Made by a program: the position numbers and the translations under genes. The notes beneath the pieces are model-generated. The model worked only from the letters and a program-made list of their open reading frames with translations, was not told the DNA's origin and did no database searches. A stretch of 17,523 nucleotides of DNA, from positions 1 through 17,523 of the forward strand of contig JAAXUL010000061.1 of assembly GCA_013336035.1 (NCBI GenBank), written 5' to 3'. This DNA comes from Chloroflexales bacterium (GTDB lineage Bacteria > Chloroflexota > Chloroflexia > Chloroflexales > Chloroflexaceae). This document shows, piece by piece, positions 15,024 through 17,523 of the stretch. Every line of letters starts with the position of its first letter. Position 1 is the stretch's first letter.

Positions 15024-16112
15024 ATGGCGAAGATCTGCTCGATCGTGGGCGCGCGGCCCCAGTTTATCAAGGCCGACCCGGTCAGCCGGGCCCTCAGCGC
15101 CGCCGGCCACCAGGAAGTGCTCATCCACACCGGCCAGCACTACGACCACGCCATGTCTGGCATCTTCTTCGAGGAGCTGGAGATCATGCCGCCGGCCTAC
15201 AGTCTGGGCGTCGGCTCAGGTAGCCACGGCGCGATGACGGGCCAGATGCTCGCGGCGGTCGAGGCCGCCCTGCTGCGCGAGCAGCCCGCGCTGGTGCTGG
15301 TCTACGGCGACACCAACTCGACCCTGGCCGGCGCCCTCGCCGCGGCCAAGCTTGGCGTGCCCATCGCCCACGTCGAGGCGGGCGAGCGAAGCTACGACCG
15401 GCGGATGCCCGAAGAGATCAACCGCGTCGTCGCCGACAGCGTGGCCGACCACCACTACTGTGTCAGCCGCACGGCCGTCGAGCGGCTGGCCGCCGAGGGG
15501 GTCACCCGCTCGGTCCACCATGTCGGCGACGTCATGCTCGACGTGATGCTGCGCAACCTGCCCAGGGCCCAGGCGCTGTCGGACATCATGGCGCGGCTCG
15601 AGCTACGCCCCGGCGCCTACGCCCTGGTCACCGTCCATCGGGCGGGCAACACCGACGACCCGGCACGGCTGGGGCAGATCGCGGCGATCCTCAACGGAGC
15701 GCCCGAGCCCGTCGTCTTCCCCGTCCACCCGCGCACGCGGGGCGCCCTGGGCCGGCTCGGGGTCAGGCTGGCGGAGCACGTGCGGCTGATCGAGCCCGTC
15801 GGCTACCTGGATATGCTCGCGCTCGAGCAGGGCGCCCGCCTGATCGCCACCGACTCGGGCGGCGTGCAGCGCGAGGCCTACTGCCTGAAGGTGCCCTGCC
15901 TGGTCCTGCGGGAGACCACCGAGTGGGTCGAGGCTGTCGAGACAGGCTGGACCCGCCTGGTCGACGTCACGCCAGAGGTGGCGCTCGCGGCCTGGCGCGC
16001 CATGGAGCCGCCGGTGTCACACCCGCCTATTTTTGGCGACGGGACGGCGGGGGCGCAGATTGTGGCCCTGCTCACAGAGGCCCTCGCTAATAAGGAGCAC
16101 GAGACACGATGA
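15024..16112 (+). CDS. wecB: Non-hydrolysing UDP-GlcNAc-type 2-epimerase (WecB/WbpI-like)
   Basis: A 362-residue GT-B-fold epimerase that inverts C2 of a UDP-N-acetylamino sugar. GARPQFIKA (9-17), GDTN with Asp96, HVEAG with Glu118, MPEEINR with Glu130/Glu131, HR at 205-206 and DSGGVQREA (277-285) are present. The opening GARPQFIKA, rather than GTRPEAIK, and the RETTEWVEAVETGW stretch (296-309) are closer to the WbpI-like subgroup that acts on UDP-2,3-diacetamido-glucuronate. The usual HRAEN is HRAGN here (Gly208), an unusual change. It sits four bases after the 6-dehydrogenase gene, and its stop overlaps the next start as ATGA. The exact substrate is inferred. Confidence 0.92.
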   Translation: MAKICSIVGARPQFIKADPVSRALSAAGHQEVLIHTGQHYDHAMSGIFFEELEIMPPAYSLGVGSGSHGAMTGQMLAAVEAALLREQPALVLVYGDTNSTLAGALAAAKLGVPIAHVEAGERSYDRRMPEEINRVVADSVADHHYCVSRTAVERLAAEGVTRSVHHVGDVMLDVMLRNLPRAQALSDIMARLELRPGAYALVTVHRAGNTDDPARLGQIAAILNGAPEPVVFPVHPRTRGALGRLGVRLAEHVRLIEPVGYLDMLALEQGARLIATDSGGVQREAYCLKVPCLVLRETTEWVEAVETGWTRLVDVTPEVALAAWRAMEPPVSHPPIFGDGTAGAQIVALLTEALANKEHETR

Positions 16113-17476
16113 AGGCTGCAATCCTGGGCGGCGGGATAATGGGCGTCACGCTGGGCTACCTGCTCAGCCGGCGGGGCGTCACGGTCGAGGTGTTCGAGGC
16201 CTCGCCAAACCTGGGCGGCCTCGCCGGCCCGCTCACGCTCGACGATGGGACAGAGGTAGACCGCTACTACCACGCCATCCTCTCCAGCGACAGCTTTCTG
16301 CGCGAGCTGTGCACCGAGCTTGGCATCGCCGACCGGCTGCGCTTCCGGCAGACCCGCATGGGCTTCTTCTACCAGGGGCGGGTCTACTCGATGAACAGCA
16401 CGCTCGAGTTTCTGCGCTTCCCGCCGCTCGGCTGGATCGACCGGCTGCGCCTCGGCCTTACGGTAGTCTACGCCCAGATGGTGCGCGACTGGACGTCCCT
16501 CGAAGGGGTGGACGTAGAGAAGTGGCTGGTGCAGCTGAGCGGCCGGCGCACCTACGAGAACATCTGGCGGCCGCTGCTGAAGGCCAAGTTCGACGGCGGG
16601 TTCGAGCGCACGCCGGCCACCTACATCTGGGCACGCCTGGTGCGCATGAAGTCAACCCGCGGGGGCGCCAATCAGAAAGAGGAGGCGGGCTACATTATCG
16701 GGGGCTACCAGACCCTGGTCAAGGCAATGGCCGAGCGCATCGAGGCCGCCGGCGGGACGGTGCACCTGCGCTGCCCGGTACAGGAGGTGGCCATCGATGG
16801 GGGGCGCGCCCGCGGCGTGCGCGTCAATGGCGAGCTCCACCCCTTTGACGCGGTGATCGGGACGATGCAGACCCCCATCTTCCAGCGGCTCATCCCGGGG
16901 GCGCCCAAGCAGTACCACGACTTTCTCAACCAGCGGCGCTACCTCGGCATCGTCTCGCCGCTGATGATCCTGGATCGACCGCTCACCGGCTACTGGACGA
17001 TCAACATGACCGACGATCGCTTCCCGTTCACGGGGGTGATCGAGACCACCGCGTACATCGACCCGAAGCACGTCGGCGGCTACCATCTGGTCTACCTACC
17101 CAAGTACACCGCGCCCGGCAGCCCGCTGCTCACCCTCTCCGATGAGGAGATACGCGAGACCTGGCTGAGCAACCTTGAGCAGATGTTCCCCGACTTCGAC
17201 CGGCGCTCGGTCCGCTACTTCCTGGTCAACCGCGAGCGCTTTGTCGAACCGATCCACGAGCTCAACTCACGCCACCTGATCCCGCCGGTCAAGACAGCCG
17301 TCGAGGCACTATACCTGGTCACCACGGCTCAGATCTACCCCGATCTGACCAATGGCGAGGCCGTGGCCCGCCACGCCGCCAGGGCGGCCGAGACGGTGCT
17401 TGAGAGCCTGGCTGTGCGCCGTGCCGTGCCGGAGGCTGCCCCTGCGACTGCCATCGCCGATGTCGCCGCGGATTAG
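16109..17476 (+). CDS. FAD-dependent amine-oxidase-like/UGM-like oxidoreductase
   Basis: A 455-residue FAD protein. The dinucleotide motif AILGGGIMG is at 4-12, the ribose-binding Glu is 30 (VEVFEAS), NLGGLAG is at 34-40, and the C-terminal DLTNGEAVARHAARAA closes the FAD site. The overall architecture is that of protoporphyrinogen-oxidase-like and UDP-galactopyranose-mutase-like proteins, but I do not see the specific UGM substrate motifs. It overlaps the epimerase gene by four bases (ATGA), so it is part of the same operon. Similar enzymes occur in polysaccharide loci with unsettled roles; sugar oxidation or ring contraction are possibilities. The last 20 residues are Ala-rich and probably disordered. 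The 47 bases after it hold only a short dyad (17484-17496). Confidence 0.82.
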   Translation: MKAAILGGGIMGVTLGYLLSRRGVTVEVFEASPNLGGLAGPLTLDDGTEVDRYYHAILSSDSFLRELCTELGIADRLRFRQTRMGFFYQGRVYSMNSTLEFLRFPPLGWIDRLRLGLTVVYAQMVRDWTSLEGVDVEKWLVQLSGRRTYENIWRPLLKAKFDGGFERTPATYIWARLVRMKSTRGGANQKEEAGYIIGGYQTLVKAMAERIEAAGGTVHLRCPVQEVAIDGGRARGVRVNGELHPFDAVIGTMQTPIFQRLIPGAPKQYHDFLNQRRYLGIVSPLMILDRPLTGYWTINMTDDRFPFTGVIETTAYIDPKHVGGYHLVYLPKYTAPGSPLLTLSDEEIRETWLSNLEQMFPDFDRRSVRYFLVNRERFVEPIHELNSRHLIPPVKTAVEALYLVTTAQIYPDLTNGEAVARHAARAAETVLESLAVRRAVPEAAPATAIADVAAD

Positions 17477-17523
17477 TGGCCTGACAACCTGGTTGTGAGG
17501 GATGGTTTTCCGGGGAGGGCCTG

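Noticed and set aside
16033..16848. 271-codon open frame on the + strand
   Set aside because: Overlaps the 2-epimerase and FAD-enzyme genes in another frame and reads as Arg/Pro/Gly-rich nonsense.
1..17523. CRISPR arrays, tRNA or rRNA genes, insertion sequences
   Set aside because: No regularly spaced direct repeats, cloverleaf or rRNA signatures, or transposase motifs were seen on either strand.

Overview
This is a GC-rich bacterial window of 17.5 kb with densely packed genes on both strands. The organism is most likely a member of the Chloroflexota (Chloroflexia-like). That is inferred from the GC-rich codon use, an apparently two-gene FeoB and the style of the polysaccharide genes; no rRNA, tRNA or other marker settles it. 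No CRISPR array, transposase or phage gene was seen.

Region 1 (1-2037, + strand) is the end of a ferrous-iron uptake operon. It holds the last codons of a FeoB GTPase-domain gene, a separate FeoB membrane-permease gene that starts inside it, and a small FeoC-like winged-helix protein with a cysteine cluster. Each gene overlaps the next, so they are probably translationally coupled.

Region 2 (2038-3357) is a gap of about 600 bases followed by an orphan OmpR-type response regulator. The gap carries a near-consensus promoter (TTGACA, 17 bp, TAATAT) and tandem stem-loops. A perfect 11-bp hairpin closes the gene and lies between it and the oppositely oriented cluster that follows.

Region 3 (3380-11465, - strand) is a seven-gene surface-glycan cluster. 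In transcription order it encodes a four-helix SMR/EamA-type membrane protein, a SIS-domain sugar isomerase, a DegT-family PLP aminotransferase, a GT39-like and a GT87-like membrane glycosyltransferase, a priming polyprenyl-phosphate sugar-1-phosphate transferase, and a Gfo/Idh/MocA dehydrogenase resembling UDP-GlcNAc(A) 3-dehydrogenases.

Region 4 (11873-17476, + strand) is transcribed divergently from a 407-base AT-richer control region containing two perfect dyads. It encodes an extended-SDR sugar-nucleotide epimerase/decarboxylase, a DPM1/ArnC-like GT2 enzyme, a UDP-sugar 6-dehydrogenase, a non-hydrolysing UDP-GlcNAc-type 2-epimerase and an FAD-dependent oxidoreductase.

Regions 3 and 4 look like one biosynthetic locus. 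The 6-dehydrogenase, 3-dehydrogenase, aminotransferase and 2-epimerase match four of the five steps of a Wbp-type route to a UDP-2,3-diamino-mannuronic acid; the N-acetyltransferase is not in the window. In parallel, the SDR, aminotransferase, GT2, SMR and GT39 genes are members of the families that make up the Arn lipid-carrier sugar system. A plausible overall role is making unusual amino or uronic sugars, loading them on polyprenyl phosphate, moving them across the membrane and attaching them to a surface glycan outside. The final product cannot be read from the sequence.
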